Shown here piece by piece: positions 31,045-45,190 of a DNA stretch of 64,000 bases. This stretch comes from Nocardia asteroides (GTDB lineage Bacteria; Actinomycetota; Actinomycetes; Mycobacteriales; Mycobacteriaceae), in assembly GCA_019930625.1 (NCBI GenBank), contig CP082844.1:6820001-6884000 (forward strand), in the 5' to 3' direction. The notes beneath the pieces were generated by a model that saw only the letters and a list, made by a program, of their open reading frames with translations, was not told where the DNA came from and did not search any database. The translations under genes and the position numbers were made by a program. Each line of letters starts with the position of its first letter. Positions within the stretch are counted from its first letter, which is position 1.

Positions 31045-31758
31045 ACCACTCTCACTCCGTGTCACCGATCGGCGCCGTGCCGACTCATAACCGCCGGACC
31101 CCTCCGGCAGCACAGCCGCTCGGTGAGGCCGAGACACTCGAACCCTACGCCAGACCACGGACCCGGAAGACGTGGCATCAGACACTCGGATACTGCGGAT
31201 CGCAGGCGTCACAGCGCACTTTCGCAGAGGAGGGCTGGGGCTTCCTCCCCTCCTCGCACGCCTTCCCCAGAGGTATGACCGCCACCACAACCAGCTCGCG
31301 CGGCGAACGCTTCCCCATACTCGAACCAGGCGGTCGGTCGGCCCGCCTCCCGGATCGCCGGAGCCGTGGCATGCGATGGAGCCAAGCAAGATGCGCGGCG
31401 CGACTCGTGCGACCGCAGGGCAAGACGAGCATCCGATTTGCCCGCTGCGCCCATCACAGTCTCTCTTGCCGATCGAACTCAGCACCATGGGTCTCAGCAC
31501 GTCGCACGTCAGAATGAATAGCCTGCCACGGGTGTACGCGGTCACCGCGAAACCGAGACCGTAGGACGCCGGGCGACCTACGGGGCACGACCAACCACTA
31601 GGCGCCTACCGCGCCACCGCTACCTCAGAAGGGAAAGCGTCGGCCCGCCTGATGTGAGCGAGTGTGGCCCTACGAGCCGCCCGTTCGTTCCGCCTCGATC
31701 TGCTGAGACCGCTCGTCGCAGTGGACGTCGCGGCCGAATGCTCTCTGCATCGCAAGGA
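31045..31758. other. Intergenic region of about 700 bases, no gene seen
   Basis: Between the HAD phosphatase start and the end of the TPR protein gene, both on the minus strand. Open frames exist on both strands but none has family resemblance, convincing codon bias or a ribosome binding site. No tRNA or repeat was seen. Confidence 0.4.
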
Positions 31759-33303
31759 TCAGATGTTGTTTTCCCCGGTGAGTTCGGCGGCGCGTTCTTC
31801 CGCATCCGTTTCGCCGTCCAGATCGGCCGACGCGGCGTTGAGGAACCAGGTGAGGCCCTCGTCCGTGCGGCCGGCGGCGACGAGGGCGTCGGCGTATGCG
31901 TAGAAGAGCCGGGCCGCCGCGGAACCGGTCCGGGAGGGATCGAGATCCGAGGTCTGCAAGGTAACGACGGCCTGGTCGTACTGGCCGAGATCCATCCGCG
32001 CGCCGGCGACGACGATCCGCAGCTCGGTCGCCTCGTCGCCGCGCAAGGCGCGCGCCTCGTCACTGCGACCGAGTTCGATCGCGCGTTCCGGGCGTCCCAG
32101 ACCACGCTCACAGTCGGCCATGACGGCCAGCAGCCCGGAGCCGCCGGACATCCGGCGCGCGGTGCGCAGTTCCGACAATGCCTCGGCCCATTCGCCGGCG
32201 TGGTAAGCCACCACGCCCGCGGTCTCACGGACGACGGCGATCCGTCCGGCACGCTGCCGCGCGGCCCTGGCGTGCGCGAGAGCCAGGCCCGGGTCGTCGT
32301 CGAGCAGGCGCACGGCCATCACCAGGTGACGGGCGACCGTTTCGGCGTTGCCTTTGTCCAAGCTGAGCAGATCACGGCGCACTGCCGTGTCGAGATCGGC
32401 GGCCTGCACCTCGTCCGGCAGATCCGGCTCCTCCGGCCGCGGCGGGCGGCGGTCGAGGGCACGGCCCGCACTCTCACGGGCGCCTTCCCCGCCTCGACGG
32501 CGATCCTGCGATGCGTCACCGCGTGAAGCGCGATCCTCGCGGTTTTCGCCGCCCCTGCGGGCATCGCGATCCGGTCGAGGGCGCTGGGTCGCGTCATCTC
32601 GACGCTGGAAGCCGGAGTCAGCCCGTCGTCCCGCATCACCGCGCTCCGCGGAATCTCCGCGTCGTCCGAACCCGCCGCGCGCGCTCGGTTCACCGCGGCG
32701 GGCAGCGTTACGGTCGCCGGAATCCTCACGGCGCCGGTTGAATCCACCGCGCGTCTCGCCACGATCGGACCCACCGCGAGCACCGGAGTCCTCTCTGGAT
32801 CGGAATCCACCGCGCGTCTCGTCGCGCCGCTCTCCGGCATCGCTCCGGCCCTTGAATCCACTACGATCGCCCGAGCCGCTCCGGCCCGCGGACTCGTCCC
32901 GTCGCTGGAACCCGCCGCCCTTGGCCGCGTCGCCGCCACGCCGGAAACCACCGGTGTCACCACTCCGGTCGCCGGACTCAGAGCGCTTGAAACCACCCCG
33001 GTCGCCGGAACCACGACGCTCGCCGAAGCCACCGCGCTGGCCGGAACCCGCGTTGTCACCACGACGGTTGAACCCGCCGGAACTTTCGCGCCGCTGGTGA
33101 CCACCCCGGTCGGATGAACTGTCCCGTCGGCTCTGTCCGCCCGATTCCCCGCGGCGGGTGAAGCCCCCGCCTTCCCCGGAGTCGGCGCGGCGCTGAAATC
33201 CCCCGCCGCGTTTGGCCGAGTCCTGGTTGTCGCCGCGCCGACCGGACCCGGGATCGGGAGCGCCGCGCCGGAAGGGCTTCCGATCGTCGTTTTGTTCCGG
33301 CAC
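31759..33303 (-). CDS. TPR-containing protein with long Arg/Gly/Ser/Asp-rich N-terminus
   Basis: A 514-residue protein. Residues about 1-300 are a low-complexity tract with many RRGDS, RGG and GGFxRR motifs. Residues about 310-500 are tetratricopeptide-like helices ('ALAHARAARQRAGRIAVVRE', 'AEALSELRTARRM', 'QYDQAVVTLQTSDLDP'). The C-terminal part corresponds to Rv1691. RGG tracts commonly bind RNA or drive phase separation; this is inference. The GTG at 33303 has AAGAAAGG eight bases upstream; a longer frame starts at 33357. It is the first gene downstream of the rRNA operon. Confidence 0.82.
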   Translation of the reverse strand: MPEQNDDRKPFRRGAPDPGSGRRGDNQDSAKRGGGFQRRADSGEGGGFTRRGESGGQSRRDSSSDRGGHQRRESSGGFNRRGDNAGSGQRGGFGERRGSGDRGGFKRSESGDRSGDTGGFRRGGDAAKGGGFQRRDESAGRSGSGDRSGFKGRSDAGERRDETRGGFRSREDSGARGGSDRGETRGGFNRRREDSGDRNAARRGEPSARGGFGRRGDSAERGDAGRRADSGFQRRDDATQRPRPDRDARRGGENREDRASRGDASQDRRRGGEGARESAGRALDRRPPRPEEPDLPDEVQAADLDTAVRRDLLSLDKGNAETVARHLVMAVRLLDDDPGLALAHARAARQRAGRIAVVRETAGVVAYHAGEWAEALSELRTARRMSGGSGLLAVMADCERGLGRPERAIELGRSDEARALRGDEATELRIVVAGARMDLGQYDQAVVTLQTSDLDPSRTGSAAARLFYAYADALVAAGRTDEGLTWFLNAASADLDGETDAEERAAELTGENNI

Positions 33304-33420
33304 GGTGCTGCCTTTCTTGGTGTCGCGAAGAGAGGTTGTACCCACAGATTCAATCACGCGCCCGCGGTGGGGAGCGGGCGCGGCAAGGTTCGTCGGAGCT
33401 CTGTCAGATGCTCAAACGCA

Positions 33421-33451
33421 GATAGGGGACCCAGATTCTGGGTCCCCTATC
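33421..33451 (-). terminator. rRNA operon terminator
   Basis: A perfect 14-bp stem (GATAGGGGACCCAG/CTGGGTCCCCTATC) with a 3-base loop, located 12 bases after the 5S gene on the minus strand. There is no long T-run, but the stem is very stable. Confidence 0.85.
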
Positions 33452-33462
33452 TCGAAGGATGT

Positions 33463-33580
33463 TCCGGCGGTGTCCTACTCTCCCACACCCTGTCGAGTGC
33501 AGTACCATCGGCGCTGGCAGGCTTAGCTTCCGGGTTCGGAATGGGACCGGGCGTTTCCCTACCGCTATGGCCGCCGTAAC
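33463..33580 (-). rRNA. rrf: 5S ribosomal RNA
   Basis: On the minus strand the sequence starts GTTACGGCGGCCATAGCGG, contains the universal 'CCGAACCCGGAAGCTAAG' and ends 'GTAGGACACCGCCGG'. Ends are approximate to a few bases. Confidence 0.95.
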
Positions 33581-33692
33581 TCTATGAAACTATCCACACA
33601 CCCCCGCGCGCTCCCACCCACCAACCCCACCCCGGTAAAGAAGGGGGGTTCATGGGAAAAAGCCGGGGTATCTGTGTGTTGTTTCAGATACC

Positions 33693-33711
33693 GCACAGTG
33701 GACGCGTAGCA
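33693..33711 (-). other. 3' half of pre-23S processing stem
   Basis: This segment is nearly perfectly complementary to 36839-36856 on the other side of 23S rRNA (GCACAGTGGACGCG(T)AGCA). The two flanks can pair into a long stem enclosing 23S rRNA, the usual RNase III substrate. Confidence 0.75.
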
Positions 33712-33718
33712 ACCTTTG

Positions 33719-38675
<4,957 letters not shown>

Positions 38676-38848
38676 AGACTCACAACCACACCCCCGAAAG
38701 GGTGCAATCAGATCAAAAACTAGAGTCCGAAAACCTAGCAAAACAATCGCCAGCAAAAAGCTGACAAAAAATGCCCGACCCTCCACACGGGGAGTGTAAG
38801 AGCCGGAACCAAAAAATATTTGGCACTGACATTCATCGACACACTATT

Positions 38849-38864
38849 GAGTTCTCAAAGAACA
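38849..38864 (-). promoter_or_regulatory. boxA-like antitermination element in rRNA leader
   Basis: The minus strand reads TGTTCTTTGAGAACTC, the conserved actinobacterial rRNA leader element bound by the Nus antitermination factors, followed by AATAGTGTG. A variant recurs in the 16S-23S spacer. Confidence 0.7.
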
Positions 38865-38919
38865 CACGCACACACTTCCGGGCCGGTCTCAACCGAACCT
38901 TCTGTGAGGCAACTTTTCC

Positions 38920-38948
38920 AGTCTAAGCACGTAGTCAACCGAAGTCAA
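38920..38948 (-). promoter_or_regulatory. rRNA promoter, proximal
   Basis: Minus strand: TTGACT, 17 bases, TAGACT. The spacing is ideal and both hexamers are close to the housekeeping consensus. Confidence 0.75.
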
Positions 38949-39082
38949 GTCCTGCCGGATGATCCACGCCACTCTGTATATCAGGCGCTCCTCGTCCTAC
39001 CTCGTTTCCCGGTCCATCCGCTCAGCGTCTCCGCTTCGCTTCTCGGCTCCGGGTCGGTGTCCGTGTCGCTCTGACTTGGACT

Positions 39083-39111
39083 AAGTTACGCGGCGGATAA
39101 CGCTACGTCAA
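39083..39111 (-). promoter_or_regulatory. rRNA promoter, distal
   Basis: Minus strand: TTGACG, 17 bases, TAACTT. It is about 160 bases upstream of the proximal promoter, giving a tandem arrangement usual for rRNA operons. Confidence 0.65.
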
Positions 39112-39208
39112 ATCGCCTGAACAACTTAGCGTTTCCGCAGGTCAGAGGGCGGGATTCGGAGTGATTGGCGGCTTGAATCACACGGATGTGATTCAAGCCA
39201 CCACGAGG

Positions 39209-40495
39209 TTACACCCCTGCCCGCAGAACTCCGGCGAGGTTCTTCTTGCCGCGCCGCAGGACGAGCCAGCGTCCGTGCAGGTAGTCGGCATCGGCCGGAG
39301 TCCAATCGATATCGGAGATCTTCTCGTTGTTCACCGAGGCGCCGCCTTCGTTCACCGCGCGGCGAGCGGCCCCACGGCTCTCGGACAAGCCGGTCGCGAC
39401 CAAGAGATCCACGATGGTGTTCGGCTCGCCTGCCTTGACCTGCGCGACCTCGCCGTCGATCGCAGCTTCGCGCAATGCCGCGCCGAGGGTCGCCTCGTCC
39501 AGCTCTCGCAGTTCTCCCCGGCCGAACAGCGCTTGACTGGCCAGCTGCACGGCGCGCGTGTCGGCTTCACCGTGCACCAGGGTCGTCATCTCGGCCGCGA
39601 GCCTGCGCTGCGCTTCCCTGGCGTGCGGGCGTTCGGCGGTCGCCCGCTCCAGTTCGTCGAGTTCCTCGCGGGACAGGAACGTGAACCACCGCAGGTAGCG
39701 CACCACGTCGGCATCGGCGGTGTTCACGAAGTACTGGTACCAGGCGTAGGGGCTGGTCATCTCGCGATCGAGCCACAGGCTGCCGCCGCCGGTGGACTTG
39801 CCGAACTTCTTGCCGTCGGCGGAGGTCACCAGCGGAACGGTGAGGGCGTGCACGGACGCGCCGTCCACCCGGCGGTTGAGCTCGACGCCGGCGATGATGT
39901 TGCCCCACTGGTCGGAGCCGCCCACCTGCAGCGTGCAACCGTAGTTGCGGCGCAGCTGCAGGTAGTCGTTGGCCTGCAGCAGCATGTAGCTGAACTCGGT
40001 GTAGGAGATGCCCTCGCCCTCCAGTCGTCGCTTGACGGTGTCACGCGCCAGCATGACGTTCACCGAGAAGTGCTTGCCGACATCGCGCAGGAAGTCCACC
40101 GCGGACAACGGCCCGGTCCAGTCCATGTTGTCGACGATGACCGCACCGGTGGGTGAGTCGTCCAGGTCGACGAAACGCTCCAACTGGGATCGGATCCGTT
40201 CGGCCCAGCCGGCAACGGTGTCGGCGGAGTTCATGGTCCGCTCGCCGACGTCGCGCGGGTCACCGATCAGCCCGGTGGCGCCACCGGCCAGCACGATGGG
40301 GCGGTGTCCGGCTCGCTGGAAACGCCTCAGGGCCAGCAGTGGCACCAAGTGGCCCGCGTGCAGGCTGGCGGCGGTGGGATCGAAGCCTGCATACAGGGTC
40401 AGCGGCCCGGCGGCCGCCGCACGCAAGGCATCCAGGTCGGTGGACTGCGCGATCAGTCCGCGCCAGGTCAGTTCGTCGATGATGTCGCCGCTCAC
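39209..40495 (-). CDS. tyrS: Tyrosyl-tRNA synthetase
   Basis: A 428-residue class I synthetase charging tRNA-Tyr. The HIGH-like motif is '[11 protein letters not shown]', the KMSKS-like motif 'KKFGKSTGG', and '[26 protein letters not shown]' contains the tyrosine-binding residues (split here by context). A C-terminal S4 domain ends the protein. GTG start. Corresponds to Rv1689. It lies directly upstream of the rRNA operon on the same strand, but with its own rRNA promoters between. Confidence 0.96.
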   Translation of the reverse strand: MSGDIIDELTWRGLIAQSTDLDALRAAAAGPLTLYAGFDPTAASLHAGHLVPLLALRRFQRAGHRPIVLAGGATGLIGDPRDVGERTMNSADTVAGWAERIRSQLERFVDLDDSPTGAVIVDNMDWTGPLSAVDFLRDVGKHFSVNVMLARDTVKRRLEGEGISYTEFSYMLLQANDYLQLRRNYGCTLQVGGSDQWGNIIAGVELNRRVDGASVHALTVPLVTSADGKKFGKSTGGGSLWLDREMTSPYAWYQYFVNTADADVVRYLRWFTFLSREELDELERATAERPHAREAQRRLAAEMTTLVHGEADTRAVQLASQALFGRGELRELDEATLGAALREAAIDGEVAQVKAGEPNTIVDLLVATGLSESRGAARRAVNEGGASVNNEKISDIDWTPADADYLHGRWLVLRRGKKNLAGVLRAGV

Positions 40496-40509
40496 GCTGT
40501 CCTATCTTT

Positions 40510-40536
40510 CCGCACGAGGTCCACGGCCTCGTGCGG
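40510..40536 (-). promoter_or_regulatory. Hairpin just upstream of tyrS start
   Basis: A perfect 9-bp stem (CCGCACGAG/CTCGTGCGG) with a 9-base loop, 14 bases before the tyrS GTG. It may terminate the upstream pseudogene transcript or influence tyrS translation. No T-box consensus was recognised. Confidence 0.45.
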
Positions 40537-40679
40537 ACCTCGGTGTCGTGGCACGGCGTGGACAGTTGCCGGACTCTCACCGACCGTCGCCGGCACCTGG
40601 GAGGCGCATCGACCTCGAGCGCCTATCAGGTCGAGACTGCCGCGATGGCCGACTACAACGCGGCACGACGGCTGGTGGA

Positions 40680-41090
40680 CCGAAGTCGACCGACCGTCCT
40701 CGTTCGCGTCTTCGCTCAACGAGACAGCGTTCCACGCACCGCGCGGCGATGCTGTCGTGCCGCTGGTAGGCGATCCAGGCGAACACCACGACCGGCACCA
40801 GCGGGAACGGCGCCAGCGCGGGAGCGCCCACGATGAATGAATGCCTGGGTGGCTCCCGCCGATGTCATGGTGACGGAGCGCCCGGCTGCGGTCGGACCGC
40901 TCAGCCGCGGCACCGGCAGCCCGACACCACCCGCGACCTCGATCAAGCCTGTGAGGTATCGGAGCCAGTCGCCGAAGCCGATCTCGTCGAAGATTCCCAC
41001 GGCGTCAGCCTCACCGACGAGTTTCGGCAGCCCGAGGCGATGATCAGCAACAGACCGAGCAGGATCCGGAGTGTCCACAGGATGCGATCG
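40680..41090 (-). pseudogene. DoxX-family membrane protein, frameshifted
   Basis: Three pieces of one DoxX-like protein are found in successive frames on the minus strand: 'ILWTLRILLGLLLIIASG', then 'LPKLVGEADAVGIFDEIGFG' through 'WLRYLTGLIEVAGGVGLPVPR', then 'VGAPALAPFPLVPVVVFAWI'. A one-base loss near 41040 and a second shift near 40830 break it, and no start codon is present in the first frame after the upstream stop. Either the gene is decayed or there are sequence errors. Confidence 0.7.
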
Positions 41091-41732
41091 TCAGGCGGAC
41101 TTCACGGCGGGCAGCGGAGCACGCGGACTGCGGCGGTACACCGACACCGCCCGCGAACCCGGAAGCCAGAACCGCCACGGCACGTCCGCCGCGCTGCTGA
41201 CACCGACCCGCGGGCCGCTCGTGATCTCGGCGGCCTCGACCGGGCCGTTCAATTCCAACCGGATCGGCGATGACGGATCGAACAGTGGAGTTCCGTAGTC
41301 GCTCAACGTGATTCCCAACGCGCTGCCGAAGTTGCCCGGCCCACGGGCCAAGCCGAGATCGGAGCGCGCGCCCGGGCGACGCGCCCGTACGGTCTCGAGC
41401 CCCTCGATCACCTCGCCGGAGCGGATCAGCACGGCGCTGGCGACTCCATCCGGGCCGCTCGTCACGTTGATGCAGGTGTGCATGCCGTAGCTGAGATAGA
41501 CGTACAGCACACCGGCAGGACCGAACATCACTTCATTGCGCTTGGTCCGGCCACGACCGGAATGCGAAGCCGGGTCCGGCCACGGCCCGGCCGGGTCGCC
41601 CCCGTAGGCCTCGACTTCGACGATGCGCACCGCGACCGGTCCCGACCGCAACGTGGCTCCGAGCAAGCGCCGGGCGGCGGCGGGTGGTTCGACGGCGAGT
41701 TCCTCGACAGTATGGGCACACACAGTCGCCAT
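41091..41732 (-). CDS. mpg: 3-methyladenine DNA glycosylase (AAG/MPG family)
   Basis: A 213-residue base-excision repair glycosylase removing alkylated purines. 'IVEVEAYGGDPAGPWPDPAS' contains the catalytic Glu, 'MFGPAGVLYVYLSYGMH' is the conserved beta region, and 'GLARGPGNFGSALGI' follows. The start at 41732 has GAGGAC four bases upstream; ATG 41753 is an alternative. Corresponds to Rv1688. Confidence 0.93.
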   Translation of the reverse strand: MATVCAHTVEELAVEPPAAARRLLGATLRSGPVAVRIVEVEAYGGDPAGPWPDPASHSGRGRTKRNEVMFGPAGVLYVYLSYGMHTCINVTSGPDGVASAVLIRSGEVIEGLETVRARRPGARSDLGLARGPGNFGSALGITLSDYGTPLFDPSSPIRLELNGPVEAAEITSGPRVGVSSAADVPWRFWLPGSRAVSVYRRSPRAPLPAVKSA

Positions 41733-42064
41733 TGTCCTCGACGGCTCCGACATGGCTCGCCGAGCCACTGTGACCGCGGCGCGCAGCCCACACTCGGATC
41801 GATCACGCCGGAACCCTGAAGGGGTGCCGCTGAGCCGATCCAAACGGTCGGATCACCGAGGCAGGGTTCGCGGGTGGTGACGACCATAGGACAGGCGTAC
41901 GGGCCGGGACGTGAGTCCCCGAGCTGTGTTCCGAGTCGGACGAGGCGATCGCACGGCGGCCGGACCACCCTGACGGTTGCGTCGCCTGCCGTCAGGGGCG
42001 GGACGGGAAGGAAATAGGGACGCTCCCGGATGTGTTGGAGCGCCGTCGATTCTACCGTCGGTCC

Positions 42065-43579
42065 ATGTCTTCGGATTCCCGGCCGCACAGGTGGCGACGG
42101 TTGCTCCTGGTCCTCGTCTCCGTCGTGACTCTGCTGGTTCTGGCCATATTCGCCGGCGTGGCCCGGGTGTACGTCGAGGCGACCGTATCCACGGTCGGCA
42201 GTACCGACTTCCGGAACGAACTCGTCGTTCCTCCACTCGCGCCGTCCCGGCTCGGCACCGACGGAATTCGTACGTTCGAACTCGACATGCGACCGGGGCG
42301 GAGGGAATTCCTCCCGGGCCGGGCTACCGAGACCTGGGGTTTCAACGGCGACTACCTGGGTCCGACGCTGCGGGCGCGGCGCGGGGAGAAGGTGGCGGTC
42401 ACCGTGCGCAACAACCTGCCGGAGGCCTCCACCGTGCATTGGCACGGTATGCACCTGCCCGCCGCGATGGACGGCGGCCCGCACCAGATGATCGCGCCCG
42501 CAGCGGCGTGGACGCCGACTTGGAGCATCGATCAACCCGCTGCCACGCTCTGGTATCACCCCCATCCGCACGGCGCGACCGAGAGCCATGTGCGCCGCGG
42601 ATTGGCAGGCATGTTCCTGCTCGACGACGACGCGTCCACCGATCTGCCACTCCCCTCGACCTACGGCGTGGACGACCTGCCGGTGATCGTGCAGGACGTG
42701 AGATTCGACGGCGCGGCATTCGACTCCGCGCACAGGGTGTTCCGCGATGCCGGATTCCTCGGCGATCGGACGATGGTCAACGGGACGCTCGCGCCCTACC
42801 GGAACGTCGCCGATGAACTCCTCCGCCTGCGACTGCTCAACGCTTCGACCGCACGCACTTACACCTTCGAGTTCTCCGACCTGCGCGCGTTCTTCCTCGT
42901 CGCCACGGACGGCGGCCTGGTCGAACGCCCCAGCAGCCTGGCTCGGCTGCGGTTGTCGCCGGGCGAGCGAGCCGAGATCGTGGTGCGGATGCGGCCGGGC
43001 GAGCGCACCGTGCTGCGCAGCGGCGAACTCGACGCCGGGCTCGATTTCTGGACCCAGCGTTTCTCCGGTGGGGACGACACCTTCGACCTTCTCGAATTGC
43101 GCGCGGCCCAGACGCTGCGGCCCTCACCGGCCTTACCCGCGACGCTGGCTTCGCCCACCACGCCGGATGGCGGCGATTCGGTGCGGGAACGGCATTTCGA
43201 CCTGAACCTGAGCGGGATCAACGGCACGCCGATGGATATGGACCGCATCGACTTCGCGGTCACTCGCGGCACCGCGGAGACCTGGGTGGTGCGCAACAAC
43301 GACGGGATGCCGCACAACTTCCACGTCCACGACGTGCAGTTCCGCGTGCTCGCACTGAACGACGGCCCACCGCCGGCCGGGTCGAAGGACACCATCTACC
43401 TGCCCCCGGGGAGCACGGCGCGACTGGCCATGCGGTTCGACGGCCCGGCGGATGCCGACTCGCCGTACATGTACCACTGCCACCTGCTCTGGCACGAGGA
43501 CCTCGGGATGATGGGCCAGTTCGTGGTCGTGGACCCGGGCCAGGCAGCGGGCAGACCGCCGACCCACCACGGCCACTGA
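42065..43579 (+). CDS. Membrane-anchored multicopper oxidase
   Basis: A 504-residue extracytoplasmic multicopper oxidase. One N-terminal transmembrane helix (about residues 12-32). Copper ligands are all present: 'HWHGMH' (125-130), 'WYHPHPHG', 'HNFHVHDVQF' and the T1 site 'HCHLLWHEDLGMM'. Family members oxidise Cu(I), Fe(II) or phenols; a role in metal tolerance is plausible. A GTG start at 42032 would add 11 basic residues. It precedes the ABC exporter genes by about 90 bases. Confidence 0.9.
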   Translation: MSSDSRPHRWRRLLLVLVSVVTLLVLAIFAGVARVYVEATVSTVGSTDFRNELVVPPLAPSRLGTDGIRTFELDMRPGRREFLPGRATETWGFNGDYLGPTLRARRGEKVAVTVRNNLPEASTVHWHGMHLPAAMDGGPHQMIAPAAAWTPTWSIDQPAATLWYHPHPHGATESHVRRGLAGMFLLDDDASTDLPLPSTYGVDDLPVIVQDVRFDGAAFDSAHRVFRDAGFLGDRTMVNGTLAPYRNVADELLRLRLLNASTARTYTFEFSDLRAFFLVATDGGLVERPSSLARLRLSPGERAEIVVRMRPGERTVLRSGELDAGLDFWTQRFSGGDDTFDLLELRAAQTLRPSPALPATLASPTTPDGGDSVRERHFDLNLSGINGTPMDMDRIDFAVTRGTAETWVVRNNDGMPHNFHVHDVQFRVLALNDGPPPAGSKDTIYLPPGSTARLAMRFDGPADADSPYMYHCHLLWHEDLGMMGQFVVVDPGQAAGRPPTHHGH

Positions 43580-43597
43580 TTACTCGGTCCGGCGCTC

Positions 43598-43658
43598 TTG
43601 CCTAGTCAGCGCAGGCGAGATAAATTCATCACATAGTGAATTCAACACTCGATGAATT
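43598..43658 (+). promoter_or_regulatory. Promoter and TetR-type operator of the ABC exporter operon
   Basis: TTGCCT, 17 bases, TAAATT forms a likely promoter. From the -10 onward there are AATTCATC (43623-43630), a TGAATTCA palindrome (43637-43644) and the inverted GATGAATT (43651-43658). Repeats overlapping the -10 suit repression by the operon's own TetR regulator. Confidence 0.55.
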
Positions 43659-43667
43659 GAGGCGGCC

Positions 43668-44399
43668 GTGTCGCAACCCACCCCATCCCCCGCCGTCCAA
43701 GTACGGAACCTGCGGGTCCGCCGCGGCGGCCGGGAGGTCCTGCGCGACGTCTCGCTGACCATCCCGTCCGGTTCGATCACCGGGCTGCTCGGTCCGTCCG
43801 GGTGCGGCAAGACCACACTGATGCGCTGCGTCGTGGGCACTCAGATCACGGAGTCCGGTGAGGTCACCGCGCTCGGCATCCCGGCGGGCTCCGCGGCGTT
43901 GCGCCACCGGATCGGCTACGTCACCCAGGCGCCGAGCATTTACAACGACATCAGCGTCCGCGAGAACGTCGCGTACTTCGCCGCGCTCTACGGCCGCGAC
44001 CGCGCCGACGTCGACGACGCGATCACGGCGGTCGGCTTGACCGAGCACGCCCAGCAGCGCGGTGACGAGCTCTCCGGCGGCCAGAAGACGCGCGCGTCCC
44101 TCGCGTGCGCGCTGGTAGCCCAGCCTCAGCTGCTGGTCTTGGACGAACCGACGGTGGGTCTTGATCCCGTGCTGCGGGTCGAGCTGTGGAAGCAGTTCCA
44201 CGAGCTGGCCGCGAACGGGACGACCCTGTTGGTGTCCAGTCACGTCATGGACGAGGCCGAGCACTGTGACCGGCTGCTGCTGATGCGCGACGGTCAGCTG
44301 CTCGCCCAGCTCAGTCCCGACGAACTACGCGCGCGGACCGGGGAACAGAACCTGGAGACCGCCTTCCTCACACTGATCACGATGGGACAGAACGCATGA
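43668..44399 (+). CDS. ABC exporter ATP-binding protein
   Basis: A 243-residue ABC ATPase of the drug/antibiotic exporter type. Walker A 'GPSGCGKTT' near residue 44, signature 'ELSGGQKTRASLA', Walker B 'LLVLDEPTVGLD' and H-loop 'LVSSHVMDEAEHC'. GTG start with GAGGCGGCC upstream. The stop overlaps the permease start by 4 bases. Corresponds to Rv1687c. Confidence 0.93.
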   Translation: MSQPTPSPAVQVRNLRVRRGGREVLRDVSLTIPSGSITGLLGPSGCGKTTLMRCVVGTQITESGEVTALGIPAGSAALRHRIGYVTQAPSIYNDISVRENVAYFAALYGRDRADVDDAITAVGLTEHAQQRGDELSGGQKTRASLACALVAQPQLLVLDEPTVGLDPVLRVELWKQFHELAANGTTLLVSSHVMDEAEHCDRLLLMRDGQLLAQLSPDELRARTGEQNLETAFLTLITMGQNA

Positions 44400-45190
44400 C
44401 CGCCACCTCGGCAGCCGCGCCCCGGCGGACGCCCACTATGCGTCCCTACGCCGCGACCACCGGTCGCATCCTGCGGCAGCTGCGCAATGACCACCGCACC
44501 GTCGCCATGATCCTGGTGGTTCCCGCCCTGCTGATGACGCTGCTGTATTTCATCTACAAGGACACCCCGACCAACCCGATGAATCCGGTCTCGCTGTTCG
44601 ACCGAGTCGGCATCAGCATGCTCGGCATCCTGCCGTTCATCGTGATGTTCCTGATCACCGCGATCGCCATGCAGCGCGAACGCACCTCGGGCACGCTGGA
44701 GCGGCTGCTGTCCACCCCGCTGACGAAACTCGACCTGCTCGCCGGATACGGCACCGCGTTCTCGCTGGCCGCCGCCGCTCAAGCGACCGTCGCCTGCCTG
44801 GTCTCCTTCGGGTTGCTGGGGCTCGGCGCGGCGGGCAGCCCCGGTTGGGTCGTGCTGATCGCGGTGGTCGACGCGGTGTGCGGGGTGGCCCTCGGCCTGC
44901 TGGCAAGCGCTTTCGCCCGCACCGAATTCCAGGCCGTACAGTTCATGCCGGTCGTGGTCGCACCGCAGATCTTTTTGTGCGGCTTGCTCGTTCCCCGCGA
45001 CCAGCTGCCCGATTGGCTGGAGGTGATCAGCGACGTGATGCCGTTGAGTTACGCGGTCGATGCGCTGCAACAGGTTTCAGTGCATCCGGAGGTCACCGGT
45101 GCGATGTGGCGTGACCTGGCCATCGTCGCGGCATTCGCGATCGTCGCCCTGTGCCTGGGCGCGGCGACGCTACGACGGCGGACCGAGTGA
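44396..45190 (+). CDS. ABC-2 type exporter permease
   Basis: A 264-residue membrane protein with six predicted transmembrane segments and the ABC-2 signature 'REPTSGTLERLLSTPL'-like segment ('RERTSGTLERLLSTPLT'). It pairs with the upstream ATPase as a two-subunit exporter; substrate unknown. Coupled to both neighbours by 4-base overlaps. Corresponds to Rv1686c. Confidence 0.92.
   Translation: MTATSAAAPRRTPTMRPYAATTGRILRQLRNDHRTVAMILVVPALLMTLLYFIYKDTPTNPMNPVSLFDRVGISMLGILPFIVMFLITAIAMQRERTSGTLERLLSTPLTKLDLLAGYGTAFSLAAAAQATVACLVSFGLLGLGAAGSPGWVVLIAVVDAVCGVALGLLASAFARTEFQAVQFMPVVVAPQIFLCGLLVPRDQLPDWLEVISDVMPLSYAVDALQQVSVHPEVTGAMWRDLAIVAAFAIVALCLGAATLRRRTE

Noticed and set aside
31172..31564. 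130-residue plus-strand open frame in the gap before the TPR gene
   Set aside because: No ribosome binding site, no coding-like composition and no recognisable family.
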